Assembly (NCBI RefSeq): GCF_900128975.1
Contig: NZ_FQVC01000015.1
Span: forward strand, 22,750-86,749
DNA from: Devosia limi DSM 17137
Lineage (GTDB): Bacteria; Pseudomonadota; Alphaproteobacteria; Rhizobiales; Devosiaceae
Reading direction: 5' to 3'
Length of the DNA stretch: 64,000 bases
The stretch's first letter is position 1. The number at the start of each line of letters is the position of its first letter. The notes beneath the pieces were generated by a model. The model did no database searches. It saw only the letters and a program-made list of their open reading frames with translations, and was not told where the DNA came from. The translations under genes and the position numbers were made by a program. Positions 26,096 through 36,207 of the stretch are shown piece by piece.

Positions 26096-26309
26096 TTTTG
26101 TATTGACCAAACTGATCAGAAGACGAGTCTGGCATTGGCACCAGAGACACCTTGTGGCCCGTCCGAGCCTCGAATTGATCGATCTGACTCCGCAGAAGCT
26201 CCAGACCGTTTCCGATGTTACTGGATGCAACCGCCAGTTCCGCAGCATTGATGGTGGACGATGAGCACAAAAGCACGGCAGCGCAAATCAACGTATTCAA
26301 CGAGTTCAA
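26080..26309 (-). pseudogene. N-terminal fragment of a sugar ABC solute-binding protein
   Basis: Encodes a signal peptide (MNSLNTLICAAVLLCSSSTINA) and the first 50 mature residues of a trehalose/maltose-type binding protein: AVASSNIGNGLELLRSQIDQ, then PMPDSSSDQFGQYKIWLSA. Homology stops there; full proteins have about 420 residues. It is a broken relic of a sugar uptake operon beside the functional one at 26.7-35.7 kb. Confidence 0.65.
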
Positions 26310-26696
26310 TTATCAGCCTCAAAATTTGCAAATAAACATCTGTCCTGTAAGATTCGCGGTCTCGTTAGTCCAGACCGGCGAATTTGCTCGGCTTGCCGGC
26401 TATATTGCTGATAGCAGCGGAACATAACGGTCGATGCTCTTCCCGGGTGACTCTCGGCGAGGTAGTGGTGCCGGTTTCGGTCGCTTTTGGGCCTCAATCG
26501 GGCGAAAGCCCTCATGCGATCGCCGGCGACCTTAATGGGCGCTAACGACCCCATCTCCGCCATTTGCAGCCAAATTTCAAAATCCTGAAGCTGCCATTAG
26601 TTGCACGGGACGGCATTGGCTTCGCTCCCCATTCCGATCGCTCGTCAGGCCTGCCGTTTGTCCCGAAGCGGATCGAATCGTCCCCACCGACGGTTG
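26310..26696. other. Non-coding stretch, 387 bases
   Basis: No credible gene, RNA or repeat was recognised between the solute-binding fragment and the AraC gene end. Probably decayed sequence. Confidence 0.4.
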
Positions 26697-27599
26697 TTAG
26701 AGATATTCCTTCTTCAATCGGTACGGCGGCAGGCCATAGGCTCGATTAAACTGCTCGTAGAACTGGCTTATTGACGAAAATCCGGCTGCGAAGGCGATAT
26801 TTTCCACTGAGAGATTGCTGCTGAACAGAAGCTCCCGTGCCCGTATCAGGCGCATGCGGACCACAAATCGGTGAATGGAAATGTGCATCACACGCTTAAA
26901 AAGGGTCTGTACATAGTTGGGATGCAGGTCCACAGCTAGGCCGATCTCGGCAATGTCAAATGGTTCGCTGATGTGTTCGGAGATGAAACGGATCATCGCC
27001 ACTACATGGCGCAGTGGTGTTGCCCTATGCGAATTGGTGTCCCGCGCCACGATCCAAGGGGGAAGCAAAGTTTCCCAACCCACCATGGAGGCTCGACGCA
27101 ACATAACGCCAATTTCAACCTTTAGTAGGTCCGCGCGGTCGGTGTCCCCACTGCGGTAGTCGCGATACCATCGCTGCAATGTATTGGCATCGACCGCATC
27201 GGGAGAAAGCGCGACAACACCACCGCCCATGACGCACTCAGTCATCTGTCCAAGCTTGGGCAGGTACAGGAAACTGTCCAGTGGGAAGTAGATGTTGCAC
27301 TGCCTAATACCGGTCGAAGCGTCGCTCGGGATTCCGACGGCCTGGTGAGACACGCCGGCCCAGAATAGCACAAGCTTGTTCGATGGCGTGTGCACCTGCC
27401 GCCCGTCGAATACATAAGTCATGGATCCTTCGGTGAGCCAGTTGAACTCGATGTGCCCGTGACTGTGGGGAGCAGTCATCAATTGCGGCGTAAACCAACG
27501 CATGCCGAAGCGTCCAAATGCCGACATCGAGGAATAGAAGCTTCTGTCCGGCCTAGTCACCGGCGCTCTTGATTTTGTCCGTGTGTCTTCGTGATACAT
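26697..27599 (-). CDS. AraC family transcriptional regulator
   Basis: 300-residue regulator with an N-terminal cupin-like sugar-sensing domain (PHSHGHIEFNWLTEGSMTYVFDG) and two C-terminal helix-turn-helices (FDIAEIGLAVDLHPNYVQTLFKRVM and LSVENIAFAAGFSSISQFYEQF are the regions). The start at 27599 has GGAGG upstream. It is divergent from the alpha-galactosidase operon, so it is probably the activator responding to melibiose, raffinose or a similar sugar. Confidence 0.88.
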   Translation of the reverse strand: MYHEDTRTKSRAPVTRPDRSFYSSMSAFGRFGMRWFTPQLMTAPHSHGHIEFNWLTEGSMTYVFDGRQVHTPSNKLVLFWAGVSHQAVGIPSDASTGIRQCNIYFPLDSFLYLPKLGQMTECVMGGGVVALSPDAVDANTLQRWYRDYRSGDTDRADLLKVEIGVMLRRASMVGWETLLPPWIVARDTNSHRATPLRHVVAMIRFISEHISEPFDIAEIGLAVDLHPNYVQTLFKRVMHISIHRFVVRMRLIRARELLFSSNLSVENIAFAAGFSSISQFYEQFNRAYGLPPYRLKKEYL

Positions 27600-28003
27600 G
27601 TCGCCTCCATCGACAGGTCCATTGGCCGTCGCCGCACCGTTCCGCGAGACGCCGAATTCTTGACGGCCAAGCCCCGAATTATGATGAGACTTCCGCACGG
27701 CGGAATCTACCGGCTAAAGGCGTAAGGTTACTTTTCCGGAAGAGTTCATGTAAAATCCGAATTGCTGTTCCTGCCGCTTTTTGGCAATTCATGATCAACA
27801 ATGGGCGTTTAGACCCGAAGATCGGCGCCCAAGGAGGGACATCAATGAATATCCCATCGCTCGACGACCACTAGTGTCCGCCATACAGGTATCAGCTGCC
27901 GCCCTTGCGGCCAGATGAACTGCACAGGCCGCTGCCCCCACACACTCTTCAAAGTCCGCGCGGCAATAGCCGTGCTCGTCCAGTCATGCCCAGCAGGAAG
28001 ATT
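27600..28003. promoter_or_regulatory. Divergent promoter region of araC-type gene and melA operon
   Basis: 404-base gap without a gene. It contains an inverted repeat GAATTGC / GCAATTC with 18 bases between the arms (27759-27790). Binding by the AraC regulator is plausible but not shown. Confidence 0.4.
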
Positions 28004-29362
28004 ATGTCCATTCTAGCCAATAAGCCGAAAGTTACCTTCATTGGAGCAGGGTCTACCGTGTTCATGAAGAACCTGGTGGGCGACATCCTGATGCGGCCAG
28101 CACTCGCCAACTCCAGCATTGCCCTAATGGACATTGATCCCATCAGGCTGGAGGAGAGTGCCGTCATCGCGGGCAAACTGGCCCAGGCCATCGGCAGCAA
28201 GGCAACTATCACCACATACTCTGATCAGCGTGCGGCACTTGAAGGCGCCGACTTTGTCGTCGTTTGTTTTCAGATCGGCGGATACGATCCGTGCACGATT
28301 ACAGATTTCGAAGTTCCCAACAGCTTCGGGCTGCGCCAGACAATCGCTGACACACTGGGAATTGGTGGCATCATGCGGGGCCTTCGCACTGTGCCGCATT
28401 TGTGGAAAGTCTGTGAGGACATGCTCGAAGTGTGTCCCGGTGCCCTGCTGCTGCAATATGTGAACCCGATGGCTATCAACACTTGGGCCATCGCAGAGCG
28501 CTATCCCACCATTCGCCAGGTTGGCCTGTGCCATTCAGTGCAGGGCACGGCTCAGGAACTTGCTCACGACCTTCAGATCGATACGGCGACCTTGCGCTAT
28601 CGGTCAGCGGGCATCAATCACATGGCATTTTTTCTGGAGTTTGAGCAGCGGCAGACCGACGGTTCATACCGAAACCTCTATCCGGACCTGCTCGCCGGCT
28701 ACAGGTCCGGCACATTTCCAAGGCGCATGCGCCATCCGCGAAGCCCCAATAAGGTGCGCTATGAAATGCTGGCTCGCCTCGGCTACTTTGTTACCGAGAG
28801 CTCAGAGCATTTTGCAGAATATGTCCCTTACTTCATCAAGGATGGTCGCGCGGACCTGATCGAGAAGTTTGGCATCCCGCTGGACGAATACCCGAAACGC
28901 TGCATTGCGCAGGCCCGGCACTGGCAGGCTGAAGCCGACCGGCTAAAGGCTGGTACCGCCATTGAGGTTCGTGAAACGCACGAATATGCCGCCGACATCA
29001 TCAATTCGGTCTGCACCGGCACCCCCAGCGTCGTGTACGGCAATGTCCGCAACACCGGCCTTATTACGTCCCTTCCAGATGGATGCGCTGTCGAAGTACC
29101 TTGCCTCGTTGATGCCAGCGGCATTCAGCCGACCTATATCGGGGAACTTCCGCCGCAACTCACCGCGCTGATGCGCACCAACATCAACGTGCAGGAACTG
29201 ACGGTAAAGGCCCTGATCACCGAAAACCGGGAACACATCTATCACGCCGCAATGATGGACCCCCACACTGCCGCCGAACTAGATCTCGATCAGATCTGGT
29301 CTCTGGTCGACCAACTGGTCGAGGCGCACGGGGACTGGCTGCCGCGCTGGGCGCGCGCATAA
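28004..29362 (+). CDS. melA: Alpha-galactosidase, glycoside hydrolase family 4
   Basis: NAD- and manganese-dependent glycosidase of 452 residues that splits alpha-galactosides such as melibiose. The Rossmann start VTFIGAGSTVFMKNLVGDIL binds NAD; the metal and substrate site is seen in QYVNPMAINTWA, GLCHSVQGT (Cys and His ligands) and GINHMAFFL. The ATG at 28004 has AGGAAG upstream. First gene of the operon; imported sugar is hydrolysed in the cytosol. Confidence 0.9.
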   Translation: MSILANKPKVTFIGAGSTVFMKNLVGDILMRPALANSSIALMDIDPIRLEESAVIAGKLAQAIGSKATITTYSDQRAALEGADFVVVCFQIGGYDPCTITDFEVPNSFGLRQTIADTLGIGGIMRGLRTVPHLWKVCEDMLEVCPGALLLQYVNPMAINTWAIAERYPTIRQVGLCHSVQGTAQELAHDLQIDTATLRYRSAGINHMAFFLEFEQRQTDGSYRNLYPDLLAGYRSGTFPRRMRHPRSPNKVRYEMLARLGYFVTESSEHFAEYVPYFIKDGRADLIEKFGIPLDEYPKRCIAQARHWQAEADRLKAGTAIEVRETHEYAADIINSVCTGTPSVVYGNVRNTGLITSLPDGCAVEVPCLVDASGIQPTYIGELPPQLTALMRTNINVQELTVKALITENREHIYHAAMMDPHTAAELDLDQIWSLVDQLVEAHGDWLPRWARA

Positions 29363-29391
29363 CTACGGCTGACAGGAAGAAGGGCAGGGTA

Positions 29392-31473
29392 ATGTCCGAG
29401 AACGACACCAACACCTACAACTATCCATATCGGTCGATGACCGATTTCAGCGATGAGCTGTATCGTCCTGTCTCCGGCCGTCAGTTGGACGTGGCGCCTC
29501 TGGGCCTGGGTCCAACCATCGAAGTCGTCGTGGCAGGCGACCACGTCTATGCGCTGTCTGGTACAAGCCTGAACATACTCGATGCGAAGAGCTTCAAGAC
29601 AATCGGCAGGCTTGAAGGACTGGTCAGCGCCCGCCAGCTGGCCGTCAACGGAGGTGTCGCGGTGGTGACGGCGCGCGATTGCGGCGTCTATATCGTCGAT
29701 ACCTCGCGCCCCGAAGCGCCAGCCCTTGTCGCGCTTTATGATCCGGTGGAATTTGCCACCGGTGTCCATCTTGCCCGCCCCGACCTGGCCATCCTGAGCT
29801 GTCGACATTACGGGCTAGAATTTGTCGATCTGAGCCAGCCGTCCGCGCCGCGTTTTCTGTCCTCCATACTGGTCGGGGAGGCGCAGTCCGTTGCCAGTGT
29901 CGGCACGATTGCCTATGCCGGTGTGTGGTATGAAAAAGAGCTGGTTCTGGTCGACTTCAGCGACCCTGCGCGCCCGACCATTATTGGCCGCTCGGCCCTC
30001 GATGGCTTTGGCGACGGCGTCTATGTGCGGCAGGACCTGGCCTACGTGGCCACGGGCCATCACTCCGCGCTGCAACGCGATCCGCGTCATTTCGAGCCAG
30101 CCCGGCATATCACCTTCGACATGCTCAAGACTGGTTATGGGCAGGGGCATGGGATCGAAATCCACAATGTCGCCGACCCGCAAAATCCGCATTGCGTTGC
30201 GCGTATCAAGAGCCCGCCGAGCTTCGTCAATTCGCCCGATACCTGGCGCGTGACGCAGCATGACGGGCTGCTGGTGCATGCCGATGCCGAGAACGGGGTT
30301 TTCGTCCACGACCTGACCGATCCCCTGCGGCCGACGCCGCTGGCCTTTGCCGTATTGCCGCAGCATGAGACGCATCGCCAACTGGCGACCCTGTCGATGC
30401 AAAAGGACCGCTATCCCGCAACGGGCATGGCGATAACAGGCAATACGCTGCTGATCGCCAGCGCGACTTCGGACCTTTACCGGTGCGACCTGACAGCGGC
30501 CCGCACCACCAACGACACGCCGCTGACCTCGCCGTTTCCGGTGCGCTATCCCGATCCCGATATTCCGCAGGCGACCAGTGGCGAAAGCCTGCTCGATACG
30601 GAAGGTCAGGTCCATTGGGTCGCCGGTGATGACGAAGTGCTTTTTGCGGCGGCAGGGAGTGGCGGGCTTTATATGCTCGACGCGGAAAACGGGGATGTGG
30701 TCGCCCACCATGACGTTGACGGGATCACGCAGCATGTCTTTGCGGCGCGCGGGCTTGTCTATGTCTCGCAGGGCACCGGCGGGCTTAGCGTCTGGCAGCG
30801 GCGCGGGACGGCGCTTGAGCAGGTCGGCGCGTGGCGCGACGGCGCCGGCATAAGGCAGGTCATGATCCCCGAGGCTTTGTCTCTAGGCATTGCCGTGGCT
30901 GGCGCGGGCCTTTTTGCCATTCTGGACCTTGCCGATCCCACCGCGCCGCGCCGCGTTGCCACCCACCCCGTTGGTGGGCTGGTCTATGCGCGGCTTCTGG
31001 CCGACGGTCTGGTCGATAGCAGATACGCCATCGGCGCATCGCAGGGCGGTGGCATCAACTGGTTCGACCTGTCCGACACAGCGCTGGCCGAACAGCGGCC
31101 CAGATCGGCTGATGCGCGGCTGTGTCCTATCACCGAAGGGATCACGATCCACAATGGTCAGGCGCTGATTTTCCAGGCCGGCGGCTATTACCTCGCCAGC
31201 GCAGACCATCCGCAAACCCATTGTGGCGCCGACCATATCGGCGAGCCGGGCCGCTTCTTCAGCGGCAATCCGCAATCGGTGGGAGCGGACCGGATCGTCG
31301 TGACCAATCGCGCCACCGGCAGCGCGCGCATTCTGGACATGACCAATGCCAATGCGCCCAGAACGCTGGCCTATCTGCATCTGCCGGGCAATCCCGACCG
31401 GCCCATTCGCGTCGGAGACCGGCTGATTTTTCCATGCGGCCGCGCTGGCCTGCGGGCAGTCCCCTGCCCCTAG
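29392..31473 (+). CDS. LVIVD-repeat beta-propeller protein
   Basis: 693-residue protein of repeated units in the pattern V-D-x-S-x-P-x-x-P (VDTSRPEAPALVALY, VDLSQPSAPRFL, VDFSDPARPTIIG, HDLTDPLRPTPLA, LDLADPTAPRRVA), the LVIVD repeat of beta-propellers. No signal peptide is visible, so it appears cytosolic. It lies 29 bases after melA and ahead of the transport genes. The role is unknown; a sugar-binding, scaffolding or lyase-like function fits its place. Confidence 0.75.
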   Translation: MSENDTNTYNYPYRSMTDFSDELYRPVSGRQLDVAPLGLGPTIEVVVAGDHVYALSGTSLNILDAKSFKTIGRLEGLVSARQLAVNGGVAVVTARDCGVYIVDTSRPEAPALVALYDPVEFATGVHLARPDLAILSCRHYGLEFVDLSQPSAPRFLSSILVGEAQSVASVGTIAYAGVWYEKELVLVDFSDPARPTIIGRSALDGFGDGVYVRQDLAYVATGHHSALQRDPRHFEPARHITFDMLKTGYGQGHGIEIHNVADPQNPHCVARIKSPPSFVNSPDTWRVTQHDGLLVHADAENGVFVHDLTDPLRPTPLAFAVLPQHETHRQLATLSMQKDRYPATGMAITGNTLLIASATSDLYRCDLTAARTTNDTPLTSPFPVRYPDPDIPQATSGESLLDTEGQVHWVAGDDEVLFAAAGSGGLYMLDAENGDVVAHHDVDGITQHVFAARGLVYVSQGTGGLSVWQRRGTALEQVGAWRDGAGIRQVMIPEALSLGIAVAGAGLFAILDLADPTAPRRVATHPVGGLVYARLLADGLVDSRYAIGASQGGGINWFDLSDTALAEQRPRSADARLCPITEGITIHNGQALIFQAGGYYLASADHPQTHCGADHIGEPGRFFSGNPQSVGADRIVVTNRATGSARILDMTNANAPRTLAYLHLPGNPDRPIRVGDRLIFPCGRAGLRAVPCP

Positions 31474-31512
31474 CCGCGTTGCGTCAAACCATAAAAACTG
31501 GAGGAGAAGACT

Positions 31513-32763
31513 ATGAAGCTAATGAAAAGATCCCTGATCGGCATGTCATCACTGGGGATGCTTGTCGCTTTGGCTGGCCCCGCCTTTGCCGAAGTGACGT
31601 TGCGCCTCTCGATCTGGGACGCCAACCAGAAGCCGGCGCTTGACCAGATCACCGCCCGCTTCTCGGAAGAAAACCCCGACATCAAGGTATCCATCGAAGT
31701 GGTGCCGCGCTCGGACTATGTCACCAAGCTCGAAACCTCGATCGTGGGCCGCAATGCGCCGGACGTGTTCTGGAACGCGCTGCCGGACCGGTTTCTGGAA
31801 CTGGCGCGTTCGGGCCTCATCGAGAACCTCGATGAGCGGATCAAGGCCGATGGCGTCGATCTGAGCCCCATCGCGCCGGCTCTGCTCGAAGCCTTCACCT
31901 ATGAAGGCTCGCTCTACGCCATTCCCAAGGATTTCGACACCGTTGGCCTGTGGTACAACAAGGCGCTGTTCGACGCTGCGGGCGTGGCCTACCCCGATGA
32001 CAGCTGGACCTGGGAAACCCTGCGTGAAAACGCCAAGAAGCTCACCAACCCCAGCAAGGGCGTCTATGGCTTCGTGGTCAATGCGGGCACGCGCGCCGGC
32101 TATTACAACTTCATCGCACAGAATGCCGGGGACGTTCTCACCGACGATCTCAAGTCCGGTTTTGACCAGCCAGAGACAGCGGCCGCCGTGCAGTTCATGG
32201 CCGACCTCATCCTGGTGGACAAGGTTTCGCCCACCGTGCAGCAGACCGAAGAGGTCAATGCCCAGACCCGCTTCAAGACCGGGCAGGCCGCGATGATCCT
32301 TGATGGTTCGTGGCGTGCGCGTGAATTCGCCGACGATCCCTACACGCTCGAAAACGCCAATATCGCCGTGCTGCCGCAGGGCACGGTCCGGGCGAGCAGC
32401 TCGGGCACTTTGGGCTATTCGATCTATTCGGGTTCCGAGCATAAGGAAGAAGCCTGGGACCTGCTGAAATTCCTCGCTAGCCCGGAAGCCGCGCAGATTC
32501 AGGCCTCGGCCGGCGCGGTGATCCCCTCGCATATGGATCAGGCCCAGATCTGGGTCGACGCCATTCCGCAGTTCAACCTGCAGGCCTTCCTCGACATGGT
32601 GGACTATGCCGAAGTGGTTGCCCACTCGTTCAATACGCCCGGCTGGTCCAGCATAATGAACCAGGAGCTAAAGAAGGCTCTGGCGGGTGACGTGTCGGTG
32701 GATGAGGCAACGAGCCTTGTGGCCACGAAGATGAACGAGGTTCTCGCCTCGGAAGGCAAATAA
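31513..32763 (+). CDS. Sugar ABC transporter solute-binding protein
   Basis: Periplasmic binding protein of family 1, 416 residues. A signal peptide ends at FAEVTLRLSIWD; the body has VEVVPRSDYVTKLETSIVGRNAPDVFWNA, ALYAIPKDFDT-like SLYAIPKDFDTVGLWYNK and FLASPEAAQIQA, all typical. A GGAGG precedes the start. It likely captures the alpha-galactoside split by MelA. Confidence 0.9.
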   Translation: MKLMKRSLIGMSSLGMLVALAGPAFAEVTLRLSIWDANQKPALDQITARFSEENPDIKVSIEVVPRSDYVTKLETSIVGRNAPDVFWNALPDRFLELARSGLIENLDERIKADGVDLSPIAPALLEAFTYEGSLYAIPKDFDTVGLWYNKALFDAAGVAYPDDSWTWETLRENAKKLTNPSKGVYGFVVNAGTRAGYYNFIAQNAGDVLTDDLKSGFDQPETAAAVQFMADLILVDKVSPTVQQTEEVNAQTRFKTGQAAMILDGSWRAREFADDPYTLENANIAVLPQGTVRASSSGTLGYSIYSGSEHKEEAWDLLKFLASPEAAQIQASAGAVIPSHMDQAQIWVDAIPQFNLQAFLDMVDYAEVVAHSFNTPGWSSIMNQELKKALAGDVSVDEATSLVATKMNEVLASEGK

Positions 32764-32764
32764 G

Positions 32765-33673
32765 ATGCTTACGCCAGCGACCACACGGAAAGACCGATAT
32801 GACCGGCAGGAGGTCCTTTGGGGCTATCTGCTGATCGGTCCCACCCTTCTGGGCATATCGCTCTTCGCGCTGTGGCCGCTGGTGCAGTCGGTTTATCTGA
32901 GCTTCACCTCCTGGGGGGTGTTCGGACAGGTTCAGTGGGTGGGCGGGGAAAACTACGCCCGCCTGCTGGCCGACCCCGAAGTCTATGCGACACTGCGCAA
33001 CACCATCATCCTAGCTGTCACCTCTGTCGTGGGTAGCGTCCTGATTGCCACCCTTCTGGCGGTGTTGCTCAATGTGGGTGTGCGCGGGACGAGCGTTTAT
33101 CGCGTGCTGCTGTTCCTGCCCGTCGTCACCATGCCCGCCGCTTCGGCCATGGTCTGGAAATGGCTCTACAACAGCGATTTCGGCCTGCTCAACAGCATGC
33201 TGGCTAATTTCGGCATCATCGGTCCTGCCTGGATCACCGACAAGGCCTTTGCCCTGTGGTCCGTCGCCATAGTCTGCATCTGGAACGAGATCGGCATCAG
33301 CATGATCATCCTGCTTGCGGGCCTGCAGGGTGTGCCGCGCTCGCTGCATGAAGCCGCGCATCTGGATGGGGCGGGGCCGGTTGCCACATTTTTCTACGTC
33401 ACCCTGCCTTTGCTCACGCCGACCCTGTTTTTCGTCACGGTGACCTCGATCATCAGCGCCTTCCAGATGTTCGACATAATCTACCTGATGATCGGGCCCG
33501 AGGGTTATGCGCTCGAGAGCACGCAGACACTCATCTTCCTGTTCTACGAACAGGGCTTCATCCACGGGAGCAAGGGCTATGCCGCGGCTATCGTGCTCTT
33601 GCTGTTCCTCATCATTGCGCTGGTGACGGCGTTCCAATTCTGGCTACAGAAGCGCTGGGTGCATTACGAATGA
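32765..33673 (+). CDS. Sugar ABC transporter permease (MalF type)
   Basis: Membrane subunit of 302 residues with six helices and the EAA loop EAAHLDGAGPVATFFYVTLPL that contacts the ATPase. It starts one base after the binding-protein stop codon and overlaps the next permease by four bases (ATGA). Forms the translocation pore with the MalG-type partner. Confidence 0.92.
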   Translation: MLTPATTRKDRYDRQEVLWGYLLIGPTLLGISLFALWPLVQSVYLSFTSWGVFGQVQWVGGENYARLLADPEVYATLRNTIILAVTSVVGSVLIATLLAVLLNVGVRGTSVYRVLLFLPVVTMPAASAMVWKWLYNSDFGLLNSMLANFGIIGPAWITDKAFALWSVAIVCIWNEIGISMIILLAGLQGVPRSLHEAAHLDGAGPVATFFYVTLPLLTPTLFFVTVTSIISAFQMFDIIYLMIGPEGYALESTQTLIFLFYEQGFIHGSKGYAAAIVLLLFLIIALVTAFQFWLQKRWVHYE

Positions 33674-34506
33674 ACACGACACGTTTTCCAATCAATCCGG
33701 GCCGCATTCTCGTCCATGTCGTGCTCATCACGATTTCCGCGGTTATGGTCGTGCCCTTTGTCTGGATGGTGCTGACCGCATTCAAGTCCATGTCCGAGGC
33801 AACGGCGATCCCGGTGCAGATCTTTCCCTCGCAGTTGCGCTGGGAGAATTTCCTGACGCTGTTCAACAGCTTCAACTTCGGCAACATGTATCTCAATTCG
33901 ATGGTCTCGACGCTGCTGCGCGTCACGGCCCAGGTCAGCTTCTGTGCCATGGCGGGCTATGCCTTTGCCCGGCTCCGCTTTCCCGGACGCGACATGCTGT
34001 TCGCCATCGTGCTGTCGGTCATGATGGTCCCGCCGGTGCTCTACATCATCCCAAAATTCCTGCTGATGACACAGCTTGGCTGGGTCAATACGCTGCAGGG
34101 GTTCGTCGTGCCCGGCTTTACCAGCGCTTTCGGCACATTCCTGCTGCGCCAGTTTTTCAAATCGCTGCCCAATGAGCTTGCCGAAGCCGCCAAGCTCGAT
34201 GGCTGCGGCCCGTTCCGCACCTTTTTCTGGATCATGCTGCCGCTCGCCAAACCGGGCATCGTCGCCTTTGGCATTTTCTCGATCCTGTGGTCGTGGAACG
34301 AGCTGCTCTGGCCGCTGATCATCCTCAACTCACCCGACAAGATGACGCTTTCGGTCGGGCTGGCGACGATGGAGGGCGAGTACGTCAGCAACTACCCGGC
34401 CATGATGGCGGGTGCCGTGCTGGCCGTCCTGCCGATGATCGCCATGTTTTTCTTCTTCCAGCGTCAGTTCATCGAGGGCATCGCCTTGACGGGATCCAAG
34501 GGCTGA
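33670..34506 (+). CDS. Sugar ABC transporter permease (MalG type)
   Basis: Second membrane subunit, 278 residues, six helices. Its EAA loop is ELAEAAKLDGCGPFRTFFW; the C-terminal MAMFFFFQRQFIEGIALTGSKG tail is the usual MalG end. The start overlaps the stop of the first permease. Partner in uptake of the MelA substrate. Confidence 0.92.
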   Translation: MNTTRFPINPGRILVHVVLITISAVMVVPFVWMVLTAFKSMSEATAIPVQIFPSQLRWENFLTLFNSFNFGNMYLNSMVSTLLRVTAQVSFCAMAGYAFARLRFPGRDMLFAIVLSVMMVPPVLYIIPKFLLMTQLGWVNTLQGFVVPGFTSAFGTFLLRQFFKSLPNELAEAAKLDGCGPFRTFFWIMLPLAKPGIVAFGIFSILWSWNELLWPLIILNSPDKMTLSVGLATMEGEYVSNYPAMMAGAVLAVLPMIAMFFFFQRQFIEGIALTGSKG

Positions 34507-34619
34507 CCAGGCCGAAAGCCCCGGAGCAAACCAGTGGCGGACATGGGCAATGCGGGCCGGGCGCCCGCTGGCAGCCCCTTCGCCAAGACAGCGGGAAACC
34601 CGCATGAGGATCAGAATAA

Positions 34620-35660
34620 ATGGCAACAGTCACCATCAACGAGATCGACAAGCATTATGGCGAGTTCCATGCCCTCAAAGGAGTATCGGTCGACATAGAT
34701 GACGGCGAATTTGTCGTTCTGGTCGGTCCTTCCGGATGCGGAAAATCAACGCTGCTGCGCATGATTGCGGGACTTGAAGGCATTAACGCCGGCGAAATCA
34801 GCATCGGCCGTCAGGTTATCAACGACCTTCCCCCCACCAAGCGCGATATCGCCATGGTGTTCCAGAACTACGCGCTCTACCCGCATATGACCGTCGAGCA
34901 GAATATGAGCTTTTCGCTCAAGCTCAAAGGCGTGGCGAAATCCGAAATCAGGGCGAAGGTCGATTACGCAGCCCAGATTTTGGGGCTCGAGAAGCTGCTC
35001 GACCGCCACCCTCGCCAGCTTTCGGGCGGGCAGCGCCAGCGTGTGGCGATGGGGCGCGCCATCGTGCGCAATCCGCAGGTTTTTCTCTTCGATGAGCCGC
35101 TGTCCAATCTCGACGCCAAGCTGCGCGTGCAGATGCGCGCCGAAATCAAGGAACTGCATCAGCGCCTCAGGACCACTACCATCTATGTCACCCACGATCA
35201 GGTCGAAGCCATGACTATGGCCGACAAGATCGTTGTGATGCGCGATGGCATTATCGAGCAGGTGGGCACGCCACTCGACCTCTACGATCGCCCGCTCAAT
35301 ACCTTCGTGGCCGGCTTCATCGGATCGCCATCGATGAACTTCATCAACGGTGAAATGACACAGGCCGGCTTCCTCACCGTCGACGGCATCTTGCTGCCCT
35401 GCAGCAACATGGATCCTCAAGCTAAGGTCTACGGCATCCGGCCCGAACACCTTCGTCTTGACCCTGACGGCATCGAGATTGAAGTTGTGGTTTTGGAACC
35501 CACAGGTTCGGAGACACAGGTTATTGGTCGGCTCGGTGCGCAGCCTATCGTAGGAATGTTCCGTGAGCGCATCACCTCACGTCCTGGGACCAGGTTGAAG
35601 GTTTCTCCTGACACCTCAATGGTTCACCTGTTCGACCAGGCCGGCAATCGCCTGAATTGA
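34620..35660 (+). CDS. Sugar ABC transporter ATPase (UgpC/MsmK type)
   Basis: Cytosolic ATPase of 346 residues. It has Walker [12 protein letters not shown], signature [15 protein letters not shown] and Walker [13 protein letters not shown], then a C-terminal TOBE regulatory domain ([11 protein letters not shown]). It completes the alpha-galactoside importer. A 113-base gap separates it from the permease gene, which is long for this operon. Confidence 0.92.
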   Translation: MATVTINEIDKHYGEFHALKGVSVDIDDGEFVVLVGPSGCGKSTLLRMIAGLEGINAGEISIGRQVINDLPPTKRDIAMVFQNYALYPHMTVEQNMSFSLKLKGVAKSEIRAKVDYAAQILGLEKLLDRHPRQLSGGQRQRVAMGRAIVRNPQVFLFDEPLSNLDAKLRVQMRAEIKELHQRLRTTTIYVTHDQVEAMTMADKIVVMRDGIIEQVGTPLDLYDRPLNTFVAGFIGSPSMNFINGEMTQAGFLTVDGILLPCSNMDPQAKVYGIRPEHLRLDPDGIEIEVVVLEPTGSETQVIGRLGAQPIVGMFRERITSRPGTRLKVSPDTSMVHLFDQAGNRLN

Positions 35661-36207
35661 CCGCCAGCCAGCTTCCGAGCGTCCGCTATCAACGGTCCGT
35701 TGGCAAAAGCAGCCAGTCCGTAGTCCACCCCGAAGGCGACGGTCTGCAGCCGACCCCATTTCGGCCGTTCAGCGCCAGATCGCGAAATCCCCAAAGCCGC
35801 CGTTGTTTTCGGCAGGGCGGCAATCGCTGCGCTCCCCTTGCCAGTCGCTCGAACTTTGGCAAGTTCCCCCTGCGCAAGTCTTTAGCTTTGGCAGTGAATT
35901 CCTGGAGCTGACTGTACGTTAACGCGAACTAGGGCTACCGCGCACTTTGAGGCGCCTTCATTTCTACCCGGATTCCGTGGATCGTTGCACCCGAAGCATT
36001 GAAGACCCGGCCCGCCGGCTGCGGTGCCATGTTGACCACAAGACAGCCTTGGCCGTCCCATTTTTCGCTGGCACGGATCACATTCCGATTGTCCGGCCAT
36101 TGTGTGCCATCCGGCGCATAATTATGCACCGGCCCGCCCACCTGATCGAAAACGAACACTGACGGCCACCGGTGATGGTGCACCGATGCCGCAAAGAATT
36201 GCGGTGG
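35661..36207. other. 547 bases with one short unassigned reading frame
   Basis: A minus-strand frame at 35935-36183 could give 82 residues (core VHNYAPDGTQWPDNRNV), without a recognised family or ribosome-binding site; it may be the tail of a deleted gene. The rest shows no feature. Confidence 0.35.
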
